From contig NC_015312.1 in assembly GCF_000196675.2 (NCBI RefSeq), positions 806,001 through 870,000 of the forward strand: a DNA stretch of 64,000 nucleotides, written 5' to 3'. Position 1 is the stretch's first letter; every line of letters starts with the position of its first letter. The translations under genes and the position numbers were made by a program. The notes under the pieces are model-generated. The model ran no database searches. It was not told the DNA's origin and saw only the letters and a program-made list of their open reading frames with translations. Of the stretch, positions 25,539-35,125 are shown piece after piece. Source of the DNA: Pseudonocardia benzenivorans CB1190. GTDB lineage: Bacteria; Actinomycetota; Actinomycetes; Mycobacteriales; Pseudonocardiaceae.

Positions 25539-27197
25539 TCACGGCGTGTAGAGCAGGATGACGACGCCGTTGCCGCCGTCGGCGCCCGGCTCGAAGGTGG
25601 CGCCGCGGGTACGGGTGGGGTCGGCGTAGGAGTCGCCGGCACCGCCGCCACCCCCAGCGCCGCCGAAGCTGTTGCTCTCGCCGCGGCCGCCGCCGTGCGC
25701 GTACCCGCCACCGCCGCCGCCCCCACCCCCGCCGCCGAGCAACGGCGGCTTGGCGCTGTCCTCCCCGTCGGCGCCGCGTGGCTTCGACTCGTGCGCGCCG
25801 TCGCCACCGTGGCCGTAGATCCCCTGTCCTCCCGAACCGCCGTGGGCCCCGGCCCGGCCGGGGCCGTAGCCGGCGGAGCCGCCGTTGCCGCCGCGGGCCT
25901 GGGGCGCGAAGTAGGTGGAGCCGCCCCCGCCGCCCCCACCACCGGCGACGACCAGCCTGGTGCCCGCCGCGTCGGTGATGGAGCTGGCCCCTCCGCCGCC
26001 CCCGCCGTTGAAACCGGTGAAGGTGTGGGCGATGCCGCGGCCACCCCCGTGGGCGTCGCCGTATCCGGCGCCGCTGTTCCCGTCGCAGCCGACGGTCACC
26101 GTCAGATCGGAGCCGGCCGGCGCGATCGTCGCCGCGACGCGCGCGCCGTAGCCCGGACGCCCGGACACGCCCGGGTCGGTGGGGATGCCGCCCGCCGCGC
26201 CGACCACGATCGCGTCGACCGAGGTCACCGTCGTCGGCACACGCCAAGCCTCCTTGCGGTGCGTGCAGTGGAAGACCGCGGCGGTCAGGTGGGTGCTGAG
26301 CACGATGCTCCCGTCGCCGTTGCCGGCGACCCCGTCGAAGGCCAGCAGATGGGCACCTTTGCCGACGAACGACTCGCCACCACCGCCGCCACCGCCCCCG
26401 CCGCAGGTCAGCGTGCCGTCACCGGAGTAGCCGGCGGTGCCGCCGTGCGGGTATCCGCCGCCGCCGCCCCCGCCGCCCCCGCCGCCGAGGACGAAGTTCG
26501 CGACGGCGCTGTCCCCCTTGCCGGAGTGGGCCTTCTCGCCGGAGCCCCCGTATCCGCCGCTGCACCTGTAAGGGCTCTTGCCGCCCGAGTAGTTGCCGTT
26601 GCCCTGCTGGCCGTTCTGCGCCGGCTTCCCACCGGAGCCGCCGTGGCCGCCGCTCCCGGCACGCACGATGGTCGTGGTCGCGCCGCCCCCGCCGCCCCCG
26701 CCGCCGCCCCCGGCGACGACCAGCGGCTTGTTGTCGGACACGATGGCGCTCGATCCGCCGCCGGATGCGCCGCCCTGCGACGAGGACGACGTGGCGCCCC
26801 CGCCGCCGTGCGTGTAGCCGGCCTGCGGGTCGCGCCGGCCGATCCAGAGCTGCAGCTGCTGTCCGTGGTGGACATCGAGCTGGGCGATGACCTGGCCGGC
26901 GCCACCGCCCTCGCCGCCGTCCGGGTCGTGCCCGCGCGGTGTTCCGCCCTGGGACCCGGTGACGATCGCGGTGAGCCGGGAGATGCCCGGCGGGACGGTC
27001 ACCGTGGGCAGCTCGCCCGATCCGGTGTAGGTGCAGCTCGTGGACGACGCGAGATCGCACGGCGCGGACGTCTGCGCCGCGGACGTCACGTGCAGGGGCA
27101 CCGGAAGGGTTGCGGCGGACGCGGTGGGCGCCTCCAGCCCGGCCGCGGCCAGGATCACCGACGCGGTCACGACGGCCACTCGAAGCGCTGCGCTCAT
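25539..27197 (-). CDS. Exported glycine-rich protein with two repeat domains
   Basis: About 552 residues with a signal peptide (AVVTASVILAAAGLEAP) and two tandem glycine-rich domains. Each begins with a beta-strand part (LTAIVTGSQGG; VDAIVVGAAGG), continues through GGGGGGGGG runs with conserved LVVAGGGGGG, and ends in GSIVLS or GVVILLYTP. Cysteine pairs sit between them. This is the 'Gly_rich' ALK/LTK-type fold rather than a PE_PGRS protein. It is likely a cell-surface protein. The ATG at 27197 is preferred to 27236 because it precedes the signal peptide directly. The function is unknown. Confidence 0.75.
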   Translation of the reverse strand: MSAALRVAVVTASVILAAAGLEAPTASAATLPVPLHVTSAAQTSAPCDLASSTSCTYTGSGELPTVTVPPGISRLTAIVTGSQGGTPRGHDPDGGEGGGAGQVIAQLDVHHGQQLQLWIGRRDPQAGYTHGGGGATSSSSQGGASGGGSSAIVSDNKPLVVAGGGGGGGGGGATTTIVRAGSGGHGGSGGKPAQNGQQGNGNYSGGKSPYRCSGGYGGSGEKAHSGKGDSAVANFVLGGGGGGGGGGGYPHGGTAGYSGDGTLTCGGGGGGGGGESFVGKGAHLLAFDGVAGNGDGSIVLSTHLTAAVFHCTHRKEAWRVPTTVTSVDAIVVGAAGGIPTDPGVSGRPGYGARVAATIAPAGSDLTVTVGCDGNSGAGYGDAHGGGRGIAHTFTGFNGGGGGGASSITDAAGTRLVVAGGGGGGGGSTYFAPQARGGNGGSAGYGPGRAGAHGGSGGQGIYGHGGDGAHESKPRGADGEDSAKPPLLGGGGGGGGGGGYAHGGGRGESNSFGGAGGGGGAGDSYADPTRTRGATFEPGADGGNGVVILLYTP

Positions 27198-27371
27198 CGC
27201 CCGACTCCGCTCGGCTTGTGAACGCGCCCCCGGCACGCTTGGCGGAACGATAGGGCGTTGCCGCCGGTGGGAGCACTCGCGTTCACACCAACGAGCGGCG
27301 GGTCCATGGCTGCCATCCGGGTGCCCGGGCTCGCCGGCTCCACCACCACCGAGGGGACCTTCGGATGCTCG

Positions 27372-28028
27372 TCAGGCTTCGGCGACCAGGACGACCCCCG
27401 GACCGATCTCCCCCTCGGCGGGGAGCCGGAGCTCGGCTTTCGGCGTCAGGCCCGTCTGCTCGATCAGGGCGAGCAGCTGGTCGGGCTGCCAGAGGTGGGT
27501 CGTCCAGCGCACCGCGACGCCGCCGTAGGCCTCGGTGCGCTGGACGTCGCCGTCGCCGACGTGCGTCGCGACGATCAGCTGACCGCCGGGCACGAGCGCT
27601 CTCGCGAAGGCCGACAGGACCTGGGGGAGGACGTCGCGGGGGAGGTTGAACAGCGACCACCAGCCCAACAGGCCGCCCCACGACGCCTCGGCGAGGTCGA
27701 GGTCGGTGGCCGAGCCGACGCCGAACGTGCACTCCGGGTGCAACCGGCGCGCGTGCTCGATCATGCGGGGGGACAGATCGACCCCTGAGACGTCGAGGCC
27801 GCGTTCGGCCAGGTAGGCGGTGATCGTGCCCGGTCCGCACCCGACGTCGAGCACCGGACCCAGACCTCGGACCGCGTCGGCGAAGACGTCCATCGCGGCG
27901 CGCAGCCACGGCTGGTGGCGGATGTCGCCGAGGCTCGTCGTCGCGATCATGTCCACGTAGTTGTCCGCCACCCGGTCGTAGGAGTCGCGGACGCCGTCGA
28001 GATCGGCAGGCTGTGTCAGGGAGGGCAC
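27372..28028 (-). CDS. SAM-dependent class I methyltransferase
   Basis: A 218-residue Rossmann-fold methyltransferase. Motif I is VLDVGCGPGTITAYLAERG, motif II has VSGVDLSPRMIEHAR and motif IV GLLGWWSLFNLP. The N-terminus (SYDRVADNYVDMIA) is typical of UbiE-like/Methyltransf_25 members. The substrate cannot be told; it may be a small molecule. It is 13 bases downstream of the phosphoesterase gene, so the two may be co-transcribed. Confidence 0.85.
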   Translation of the reverse strand: MPSLTQPADLDGVRDSYDRVADNYVDMIATTSLGDIRHQPWLRAAMDVFADAVRGLGPVLDVGCGPGTITAYLAERGLDVSGVDLSPRMIEHARRLHPECTFGVGSATDLDLAEASWGGLLGWWSLFNLPRDVLPQVLSAFARALVPGGQLIVATHVGDGDVQRTEAYGGVAVRWTTHLWQPDQLLALIEQTGLTPKAELRLPAEGEIGPGVVLVAEA

Positions 28029-28041
28029 GGGGACAGGGGTA

Positions 28042-29196
28042 TCACCCGGGCCCGACGGTTCCGCCGCCCCGCGCCCGCAGCGTCAGCACGGTGATCTCCG
28101 GCGGCGACCCCACGCGCACGGGCGGGCCCCAGAACCCGACGCCGCGCGTCACGTAGAGCCAGGTGCGTCCGACGCGGGTGAGCCCGGCGAGAACGGGCTG
28201 GTCGATCAACGCGACGGTCGTCAGCGGCCAGAGCTGGCCGCCGTGGGTGTGCCCGGAGACTTGCAGGTCGACGTCGGCGCGCGCGGCCTGGTCGACCATG
28301 ACGGGCTGGTGGGTCAGCAGCACGACGGGCTCGTCGGGGCCGCGGCCGGCGAGCGCGGCGTCGAGGTCGAACCCGTGCCCCGGGACGTCGGAGCGGGCGG
28401 CCGTGCGGTCGTCGCAGCCCGCGATGTGCAGGACGGCGCCGCCGCGGCGGACGGTGACGCGTTCGTTGCGCAGCACCCGGACGCCGAGCGTCGGCAGGTG
28501 CTCCACCCATTGCGCCGCACCGGAGTAGTACTCGTGGTTGCCGGTGACGAAGTAGGCAGGAGCCTGCAGGTCGCGCAACGGCTCGGCGTAGGGGCCGAGC
28601 GTCGCGACGTCGCCGTCGACGAGGTCTCCGACGATCGCGACGGCGTCGGGCGCGGCGGCGTTGATCGTCGCGACGAACCCCGCGAGATCGGCGCGGCCGA
28701 CCAGCGGCCCGAGATGGACGTCGCTGATCGCGGCGATGGTGAACCCGTCGAAGGCGGGGTCGAGGCGGTCGAGCAGCAGTTCACGCCGTTCGGTGCGGAC
28801 CCGGCGGGCGGCGACGGCCCCGTAGGTCACCGTCCCGAGCGCGACGACGGCCGCCGTCCCCGCGAGCACCCGGGAGAGGAAGCGGCGTCGTTCCGGGTCG
28901 GGGGCGCGGCCCGCGGCGCGCAGCCCGAGCCGGACCAGCTCGCCGACGACCAGCACACACGTCGCGTAGAGGACGACGGCGAGCCACAGGTAGCCGGCCG
29001 TGTGCAGCGGCCGCGCGGCGCCGGGGTCGAGCGCACGCTGGGTGGTGAACGCGGCCGCGACGGCGAGGCCGAGCAGCACGATCACCGTCGCTCCGATGCG
29101 CCGGGCCCGCCTGCCGTCGAACACGTCGTGCACGGCGCGCCGGTACAGGTACACGTGCGTCACGACGACCAGGAGCAACGTGAGCACGGCGAACAC
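28042..29196 (-). CDS. Membrane-bound metallophosphoesterase (YkuE-like)
   Basis: A 384-residue protein with about four N-terminal membrane spans (to about residue 120) followed by a calcineurin-like domain. Metal ligands are visible in ISDVHLGPL, VGDLVDGD, GNHEYYSG and SGHTHGGQLWPL. The type is YkuE/YaeI, where relatives act on lipid phosphate groups. The catalytic part should face outward or the membrane surface. It starts 66 bases from the divergent dehydrogenase gene. Confidence 0.88.
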   Translation of the reverse strand: MFAVLTLLLVVVTHVYLYRRAVHDVFDGRRARRIGATVIVLLGLAVAAAFTTQRALDPGAARPLHTAGYLWLAVVLYATCVLVVGELVRLGLRAAGRAPDPERRRFLSRVLAGTAAVVALGTVTYGAVAARRVRTERRELLLDRLDPAFDGFTIAAISDVHLGPLVGRADLAGFVATINAAAPDAVAIVGDLVDGDVATLGPYAEPLRDLQAPAYFVTGNHEYYSGAAQWVEHLPTLGVRVLRNERVTVRRGGAVLHIAGCDDRTAARSDVPGHGFDLDAALAGRGPDEPVVLLTHQPVMVDQAARADVDLQVSGHTHGGQLWPLTTVALIDQPVLAGLTRVGRTWLYVTRGVGFWGPPVRVGSPPEITVLTLRARGGGTVGPG

Positions 29197-29262
29197 CGGA
29201 TGATCCTCGCGTATCCACCACGTTGCGGCGAGCTCGACGGGTCGGGCCTACGCTCGCCGGAC

Positions 29263-30156
29263 ATGACGACCGTCGCGTTGCTCGGCACCGGGATCATGGG
29301 CGCGGGCATGGGCCACAACATGCTCGCCGCCGGCCTCGACCTGCGGGTGTGGAACCGCACCGCAGCGAAGACGAAGCGGCTGGAGGACGAGGGCGCGCAG
29401 GCCTTTGCCGAACCGGCCGACGCGGTGCGGGGCGCCGACGTCGTCGTCACGATGCTGGGCGACGCCGACGACGTCCGGGCGGTCATGGACCGGGCAGCCC
29501 CCGGCCTCGCCGAGGGGCAGGTCTGGGCGCAGATGACGACGGTCGGCGTCGAGCCCGTCGGGACGCTCGCCGAGTTCGCCCGCGAGCACGGCCTGGTGTT
29601 CCTCGACGCGCCCGTCCTCGGCACCCGTGCGCCCGCGGAGAGCGGCCAGCTGCAGGTGTTCGCGGCCGGACCGGCGTCGGCCCGCGAGGCGATCACGCCG
29701 GTGTTCGACGCCGTCGGCAGGCAGACCGTCTGGCTCGGCGACGACGGGGCGCAGGCGGCGGCCAGCCGGTTCAAGCTCGTCGCCAACAGCTGGGTGCTCG
29801 CGATCACGGCCGCCACCGGCGAGACGCTGGGACTGGCGAAAGGGCTGGGTGTCGACCCGCAGACGTTCCTCGACGCCATCGAGGGCGGCCCGCTCGACCT
29901 GCCCTACCTGCGGGCCAAGGCCAAGGCGATCCTCGACGACGACTGGACGCCCAGCTTCTCGGCGGCCAACGCGGCCAAGGACGCGGGGCTGATCGTGGAC
30001 GCCGCGACCGCCGCCGGTATCCGGCTCGACGTCGCCGCCGCCACCCGCGACCGGCTGCTGCGGGCCTGCGACCTCGGGCACGCCGACGACGACATGGCCG
30101 TCGCGTACCTGGCCGGGTTCCCGGACGGCCACCCCACCAGCGATTCCGACGAGTAG
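29263..30156 (+). CDS. 3-hydroxyisobutyrate-dehydrogenase-family oxidoreductase
   Basis: A 297-residue beta-hydroxyacid dehydrogenase. The nucleotide motif is VALLGTGIMGAGMGHNML and the catalytic Lys lies in SRFKLVANSWVL. APVLGTRAPAESGQL is the substrate-binding loop, where the usual GG is replaced by GT. The C-terminal helical domain is complete. NADP is likely from the Asn-Arg-Thr after the second strand (VWNRTAAK). The substrate is unknown; it could be a semialdehyde reductase. It is a single gene upstream of mprA. Confidence 0.85.
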   Translation: MTTVALLGTGIMGAGMGHNMLAAGLDLRVWNRTAAKTKRLEDEGAQAFAEPADAVRGADVVVTMLGDADDVRAVMDRAAPGLAEGQVWAQMTTVGVEPVGTLAEFAREHGLVFLDAPVLGTRAPAESGQLQVFAAGPASAREAITPVFDAVGRQTVWLGDDGAQAAASRFKLVANSWVLAITAATGETLGLAKGLGVDPQTFLDAIEGGPLDLPYLRAKAKAILDDDWTPSFSAANAAKDAGLIVDAATAAGIRLDVAAATRDRLLRACDLGHADDDMAVAYLAGFPDGHPTSDSDE

Positions 30157-30164
30157 CGCACAGA

Positions 30165-30185
30165 CGCCTCTCAGGCGCCTCTCAG
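30165..30185. promoter_or_regulatory. Tandem CGCCTCTCAG repeats, likely MprA box
   Basis: CGCCTCTCAG occurs at 30165-30174 and 30176-30185, giving an 11-base period on one face of the helix, 23 bases before the mprA start. MprA of mycobacteria binds loosely conserved tandem repeats with a CTCAG-like core in its own promoter. A weaker GGTTCAG follows at 30191. Autoregulation is inferred. Confidence 0.6.
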
Positions 30186-30207
30186 AAGTCCGGTTCAGAC
30201 TGGTCTC

Positions 30208-30909
30208 ATGCGAATCCTCGTCGTGGACGACGACCGGGCCGTCCGTGAGTCACTGCGGCGCTCGCTCGCGTTCAACGGCTACACCGTCGAGCTCGCGGGC
30301 GACGGCCAGGCCGCCCTCGACGCGCTCCAGGCCTCGCGCCCCGACGCGATGGTCCTCGACGTGATGATGCCGCGGCTCGACGGCCTCGAGGTCTGCCGAC
30401 GGATGCGTGCCGCGGGCGACGAGCTGCCGATCCTCGTCCTCACCGCCCGCGACGCGGTGTCCGACCGGGTGGCCGGGCTCGACGCCGGCGCCGACGACTA
30501 CCTGCCGAAGCCGTTCGCGCTGGAGGAGCTGCTGGCGCGGCTGCGGGCGTTGCTGCGCAGGCGCACGCCCGACGAGATCGCGGCGGCCGCCGCGGGTGCG
30601 AGCAAACCGCTGGAGTTCGCCGACCTGTCGCTGGACCCCGACACCCGTGACGTCCGCCGCGGCGACCGGCCGATCAGCCTGACCCGCACCGAGTTCTCGC
30701 TGCTGGAGCTGCTCCTCGCGCACCCACGCCGGGTGCTGACCCGCGCGCAGATCCTCGAGCAGGTCTGGGGCTACGACTTCCCGACCACCGGCAACGCGCT
30801 CGAGGTCTACATCGGCTACCTGCGTCGCAAGACGGAGGCGGGCGGCGAGCCCCGGCTCATCCACACCGTCCGCGGGGTCGGCTACGTGCTGCGCGAGTCG
30901 CCGCCGTGA
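30208..30909 (+). CDS. mprA: Response regulator MprA
   Basis: A 233-residue OmpR-type regulator. The receiver domain has acidic pocket VVDDD, phospho-Asp in [11 protein letters not shown], Thr in LTARDA and Lys in KPFALEE. The winged helix has [20 protein letters not shown] and a VWGYDF end. It is followed by the histidine kinase through a GTGA overlap and then by a PDZ protease and MoaB. This is exactly the order of M. tuberculosis mprA-mprB-pepD-moaB2, so I use the symbol. It controls cell-envelope stress response there. Confidence 0.92.
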   Translation: MRILVVDDDRAVRESLRRSLAFNGYTVELAGDGQAALDALQASRPDAMVLDVMMPRLDGLEVCRRMRAAGDELPILVLTARDAVSDRVAGLDAGADDYLPKPFALEELLARLRALLRRRTPDEIAAAAAGASKPLEFADLSLDPDTRDVRRGDRPISLTRTEFSLLELLLAHPRRVLTRAQILEQVWGYDFPTTGNALEVYIGYLRRKTEAGGEPRLIHTVRGVGYVLRESPP

Positions 30910-32369
30910 GCCGCGCCGGGGTCGCCGACCGCGTCGCCCCGGCCACCAGGAAAACTGCGTCGGTGCGCACCCGGCTGCCTGCGCTCGAACGCATCTCGCT
31001 GCGCGCGCGCATCGGGATCCTCGCGGCGCTCGTCGCCGCGGCGGCGGTCGTCCTGGTGTCGGTCGCGGCGTTCCTCATCGTGCGCGCCAACATCCTCGCG
31101 ACGCTCGACGACAACCTCCTGCAGCGGGCGTCGGCCGCGGCGCAGAGCGAGCTGGCCGACCCCGCGTCGCTCGCGGGCATCCCGCCCGAGGTGCTCGGCG
31201 CCGCCGACATCCGGATCGCGCTCCTGCAGACGGGCGGGGCGGGCATCCCCAAGGCCCTCTCGGCCGAGGGACCCGCGTCGGCGCCGCCGTTGGGGGACGA
31301 CGAGATCGCCGTCGCGCGCGGCGAGGATCCCTACTCCGTGCGGACCGCCGACTCGCCCGACGGCGCCTACCGCGTCGTCGCCGTGCAGGCCGGGCAGGGT
31401 CGCGCGCTGGTCATCGGGCAACGTCTCGCCCCGACCCAGGAGGTCCTCACCAAGCTCGGCATCGCGCTGCCGATCATCGGCGCGCTCGGCGTCGGGGTGG
31501 CCGCGGCGGCCGGCGTCGCCGTCGGGCGTGCGGGCATGCGGCCGGTCCAGCGGCTCACGAACGCGACCGAACGCATCGCCGCGACCGGCGAGCTCGACCC
31601 CATCCCCGTCAGCGGGTCCGACGAGCTCGCCCGCCTCACCCACAGCTTCAACGAGATGCTCGGCGCGCTGGCGGCGTCGCAGGAGCAACAGCGCCGACTG
31701 GTCGCCGACGCCGGGCACGAGCTGCGGACACCCCTGACCTCGTTGCGCACCAACCTCGAGCTGCTTGCGGCGGCCGACCAGCCGGGCGCGCCGCTCCTCC
31801 CGGAGTCCGACCGCGTCGAGATACTCGACGACGTGCGCGCCCAGGTCGCCGAGCTGTCCCAGCTGGTCGGCGACCTCGTGGAGCTCGCCCGCGACGACCC
31901 TCCGCGCGTGATGGCCGAGCCGGTCGAGCTGACCGACGTCGTCGAACGGGCGCTGGAGCGCGCGCGGCGGCGGGCGGGGGACGTCGAGTTCGACGTCACG
32001 CTGGTGCCGTGGACGACGGTCGGCGACGCGACCGCCCTGGAACGCGCCGTGCTCAACCTGCTCGACAACGCCGCGAAGTGGAGCCCGCCCGGCGGCCACG
32101 TCCGGGTCGAGATGAAGCCGATCGACGACTGGACGGTCGTGCTGGAGGTCGCCGATCGCGGACCCGGTATCGCCGACGAGGACCTGCCGCACGTGTTCGA
32201 CCGCTTCTACCGGGCCGACGGTGCCCGCACCATGCCCGGCTCCGGGTTGGGGCTGGCGATCGTCCGGCAGGCGGCCGGACGGCACGGGGGAGCGGTGTGG
32301 GCGGGGCGGGCGCCCGAGGGTGGCGCGTTGCTTGCCCTGCGGTTGCCCGGCAGGCGGCCGCCGGACTGA
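30906..32369 (+). CDS. mprB: Sensor histidine kinase MprB
   Basis: A 487-residue sensor kinase. It has a membrane span at about 37-60, an extracytoplasmic sensor of about 110 residues, a second span near 175-200 and a HAMP region ([16 protein letters not shown]). The phospho-His is in [14 protein letters not shown]. The ATPase domain has [16 protein letters not shown] and GLGLAIV. It starts at a GTG overlapping the mprA stop. In mycobacteria it senses envelope and unfolded-protein stress and signals to MprA. Confidence 0.92.
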   Translation: MSRAGVADRVAPATRKTASVRTRLPALERISLRARIGILAALVAAAAVVLVSVAAFLIVRANILATLDDNLLQRASAAAQSELADPASLAGIPPEVLGAADIRIALLQTGGAGIPKALSAEGPASAPPLGDDEIAVARGEDPYSVRTADSPDGAYRVVAVQAGQGRALVIGQRLAPTQEVLTKLGIALPIIGALGVGVAAAAGVAVGRAGMRPVQRLTNATERIAATGELDPIPVSGSDELARLTHSFNEMLGALAASQEQQRRLVADAGHELRTPLTSLRTNLELLAAADQPGAPLLPESDRVEILDDVRAQVAELSQLVGDLVELARDDPPRVMAEPVELTDVVERALERARRRAGDVEFDVTLVPWTTVGDATALERAVLNLLDNAAKWSPPGGHVRVEMKPIDDWTVVLEVADRGPGIADEDLPHVFDRFYRADGARTMPGSGLGLAIVRQAAGRHGGAVWAGRAPEGGALLALRLPGRRPPD

Positions 32370-32475
32370 GCCGTGCAGTGCCGGTCTCGCGCTCGGCGGC
32401 GGGCGACCCGTCGCGGCGCGCGGGGCGTCGAGGGCTCATAGGCTGTCCCCAGGTTCGCGACACGGGGGCACCAAC

Positions 32476-34359
32476 ATGGCGAATGACGGGGCCGGGGCGT
32501 CCGGTCCGCACCGGGACGATCCTGCGGCCGGCCCGCAGGTGCCCGGGGACCCGACGCCGCCCGAGGGGACCCCTTCGGCCCCGGCCGGCCCTGCCGACGG
32601 CACGCACGCGCCCGCGCACGCCATGGGGGTGCCGCGGCCCGATCCCGATCCCGTGACGCCTCCGTCGGGGGCAGCGGTCGTGGGGCCGCCGGCCGGGGTC
32701 GCGGAGTCCGGCGTCCCGGCGGCCGGGGTCCCTGATCGAGGGAGCGCGTCAGGTTCGGCAGGTGCGGGGTCGTCGCCGGATGGTGCGACGACGGTCGAGC
32801 CGGACCCGGTCCCCCCGGGCGTGGGTGAGCCCGGTGCCGGGGTCGACCTGTTCGCCGAATCCGATGCCGCGGGAGTCACCGGAGCCGCGGCGGCCGTCGA
32901 TCCGCACGTGTCCGGGGCGTCGTCGGCGACGGACGCGGGCGTGAGCCGCTCCGAGCGGACCGGCCCGACGTCGCCCGTCGCGGCACCGGCCCAGCCGCCC
33001 GACGCCGCCCCCGGCCGTGCCGAGGCGCCGCAGCGACCATGGAACGCGCAGCCACCGGCGTCGCAGCCCGGGCCGTGGCCGACAGGTCCGGCACGGCCCG
33101 GGTCGTGGCCGACCGGTACCGCGCAGTCGGGGGCGTGGCCGTCGAGTTCGTCACAACCCGTTGCGGCGCAACAGGGCGGTCGGCCCGGCGACACCGTGCA
33201 CCTGTCATCCGGACCCCGGCATACCGGGCCGCAGCCGCCGTGGACCGCGGGCGACCAGAGCACGCGCACCGCGCCCGAGCCGGGCCGTCGACGCGGCGGG
33301 CTGATCGCGGGGCTCGTCGCGGCGCTCCTGGTCGCCGCCCTGCTGGGCGGGGGGGTCGGCGGCTGGGTCGGCTACCGGTTGGCCGACCGCGGGCAGCCGC
33401 CCGCGGCGTCGGGAAGCGTGCTCGACCAGCCACTGCCCGACGTCGACGCGAACCCCGCCGCCGCAGGTCCGGTCGAGGCGGTCGCCGACCGCGTCCTCCC
33501 GAGTACCGTCCAGCTGCGGGTCACCGGGGTACGGACGGAGGGCGAGGGCTCCGGCATGATCCTCAGCGTCGACGGGCTCATCCTCACCAACAACCACGTC
33601 GTCGCCGACGCGGCCAACGGCGGCACCGTCACCGCCGTCTTCCAGGACGGGCGCAGCGCGCCGGCGACGATCGTCGGCCGTGACCCCAGCTCCGACGTCG
33701 CGGTCGTCCGCGCGAGCAACGTCTCCGGACTCACGCCGATCGAGCTCGGCAACTCCGACGGCGTGCGGGTCGGCCAGCCGGTCGTCGCGTTCGGGTCGCC
33801 GCTCGGGCTCGGCGGCACCGTCACCACGGGCATCATCAGCGCACTCGACCGGGCCGTCGGCGTCGGCGGCGACGCGCTGTCGGGGTCCGACCCCACCGTC
33901 TTCAGCGCCCTGCAGACCGACGCGGCGATCAACCCCGGCAACTCCGGCGGCCCGCTCGTCGACATGCAGGGCCGGGTCATCGGCATCAACTCCGCGATCG
34001 CGACGACGGGCTCGCAGGGTGGCTCGATCGGCGTCGGCTTCGCCATCCCGGTCAACTCCGCGAAGCGGATCGCGCAGGAGCTGGAGACGACGGGCCGCGC
34101 CACCCGCGCCGTCCTCGGCGTCGGGGTGGCCGACGACCAGACGATCACCGGCGCCCGCATTCAGAGCGTCGTGCCCGGTGGGCCCGCGGACGCGGCGGGG
34201 ATCAGGCCGGGCGACGTCGTCGTGAAGTTCGGTCAGAAGCAGATCGTGACGGGTCTGGACCTGCAGGCACAGATCCGTTCCGCGGCGCCCGGCGCGGTGC
34301 TGCCGGTGCAGCTGAGCGACCGGACGGTGCAGGTCACGCTGGGTTCGGCGACCGGATGA
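32476..34359 (+). CDS. pepD: HtrA-like membrane serine protease PepD
   Basis: A 627-residue protein. Residues 1-270 are a Pro/Gly/Ala-rich cytoplasmic tail with WPTGPARPGS-type repeats; one membrane span (LIAGLVAALLVAALLGGGV) follows. The outer part is a trypsin-like domain with His in LTNNHVVAD, Asp in PSSDVAVVR and Ser in NPGNSGGPLV, and a C-terminal PDZ domain beginning AVLGVGVADDQ. The tail is longer than in M. tuberculosis PepD. It works in envelope protein quality control and is a target and modulator of MprAB. It lies 106 bases after mprB. Confidence 0.92.
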   Translation: MANDGAGASGPHRDDPAAGPQVPGDPTPPEGTPSAPAGPADGTHAPAHAMGVPRPDPDPVTPPSGAAVVGPPAGVAESGVPAAGVPDRGSASGSAGAGSSPDGATTVEPDPVPPGVGEPGAGVDLFAESDAAGVTGAAAAVDPHVSGASSATDAGVSRSERTGPTSPVAAPAQPPDAAPGRAEAPQRPWNAQPPASQPGPWPTGPARPGSWPTGTAQSGAWPSSSSQPVAAQQGGRPGDTVHLSSGPRHTGPQPPWTAGDQSTRTAPEPGRRRGGLIAGLVAALLVAALLGGGVGGWVGYRLADRGQPPAASGSVLDQPLPDVDANPAAAGPVEAVADRVLPSTVQLRVTGVRTEGEGSGMILSVDGLILTNNHVVADAANGGTVTAVFQDGRSAPATIVGRDPSSDVAVVRASNVSGLTPIELGNSDGVRVGQPVVAFGSPLGLGGTVTTGIISALDRAVGVGGDALSGSDPTVFSALQTDAAINPGNSGGPLVDMQGRVIGINSAIATTGSQGGSIGVGFAIPVNSAKRIAQELETTGRATRAVLGVGVADDQTITGARIQSVVPGGPADAAGIRPGDVVVKFGQKQIVTGLDLQAQIRSAAPGAVLPVQLSDRTVQVTLGSATG

Positions 34360-34436
34360 CCGACACCCGTACCGGCTCCCGGACCCTGCGCGCCGCCGGA
34401 TCCGGGGCGCGCGGAGCGTCCCGCTACGGTGACCAT

Positions 34437-34937
34437 ATGGAGATGGCGCCACCCCAGATCGGCCGGGCCCTCGTCGTGATCGTCGACGACCGCGCGAGCC
34501 ACGGCGAGCGGGAGGACGCGACGGGTCCGCTCGTCACCGAGCTGCTCGAGGAAGCGAACTTCGTCGTCGATGCGGTGGTGATCGTTCCCGGCGAGTCCGT
34601 CGCCATCCGCAACGCGCTCAACACCGCGGTGATCGGCGGCGTCGACCTCGTCGTGACCGTCGGCGGCACCGGCGTCTCGCCGCGCGACGTCACGGCCGAC
34701 GCCACCGCCGGTGTGCTCGACCGTCCGATCCCGGGCATCGCCGAGGCCCTGCGTGCCTCCGGGCTCGCCGCCGGCGCCGTCGACGCGGGGTTGTCGCGCG
34801 GGCTGGTGGGCGTCTCGGGCAGCACACTCGTCGTGAACCTCGCGTCGTCGCGAGCCGCGGTGCGCGACGGCATGGCCACCCTCACCCCGCTGGTCACCCA
34901 CGTCATCGCGCAGCTCTCGGACCTGGATCCCGACTAG
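34437..34937 (+). CDS. moaB: MoaB-type molybdopterin adenylyltransferase family protein
   Basis: A 166-residue protein of the MoaB/MogA fold: ALVVIVDDRASHGEREDATG, then VVTVGGTGVSPRDVTADAT, the TGGTG-like substrate loop. It binds molybdopterin. The gene matches moaB2 next to pepD in mycobacteria. The ATG at 34437 gives the family-like N-terminus; an ATG at 34356 overlapping the pepD stop would add 27 poorly conserved residues but keep tight coupling. Confidence 0.85.
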   Translation: MEMAPPQIGRALVVIVDDRASHGEREDATGPLVTELLEEANFVVDAVVIVPGESVAIRNALNTAVIGGVDLVVTVGGTGVSPRDVTADATAGVLDRPIPGIAEALRASGLAAGAVDAGLSRGLVGVSGSTLVVNLASSRAAVRDGMATLTPLVTHVIAQLSDLDPD

Positions 34938-35090
34938 GGGTCCGACGGATCGCCGTCGATGGGCTCGGTGATCCGGGCGGTTCGTGGCAGGGCGGAGCCG
35001 GGTCGGCGTACACGGTCGTGTTCGGGCCCGGCGGGGCCCGCCCAGTGGCTCGGCGACCCGCGTCGACCCGCGCGCCCGCAGCCACCTCGG

Positions 35091-35125
35091 CGCCCTACAC
35101 CTCGCCGCCCTACACCTCGCCGCCC
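35091..35125. repeat. 15-bp tandem repeat at the end of the MDR gene
   Basis: CGCCCTACACCTCGC occurs twice back to back (35091-35105, 35106-35120) and begins a third time with CGCCCTGCGC. It spans the stop codon of the quinone-oxidoreductase-like gene, so slippage here would change its C-terminus. Confidence 0.7.

Noticed and set aside
25539..27197. PE_PGRS protein
   Set aside because: There is no PE domain; the protein has a signal peptide and ALK-like glycine-rich domains.
25500..27221. Long Ala/Val-rich open frame opposite the glycine-rich gene
   Set aside because: It is a mirror of glycine codons read on the other strand and has no domain pattern.
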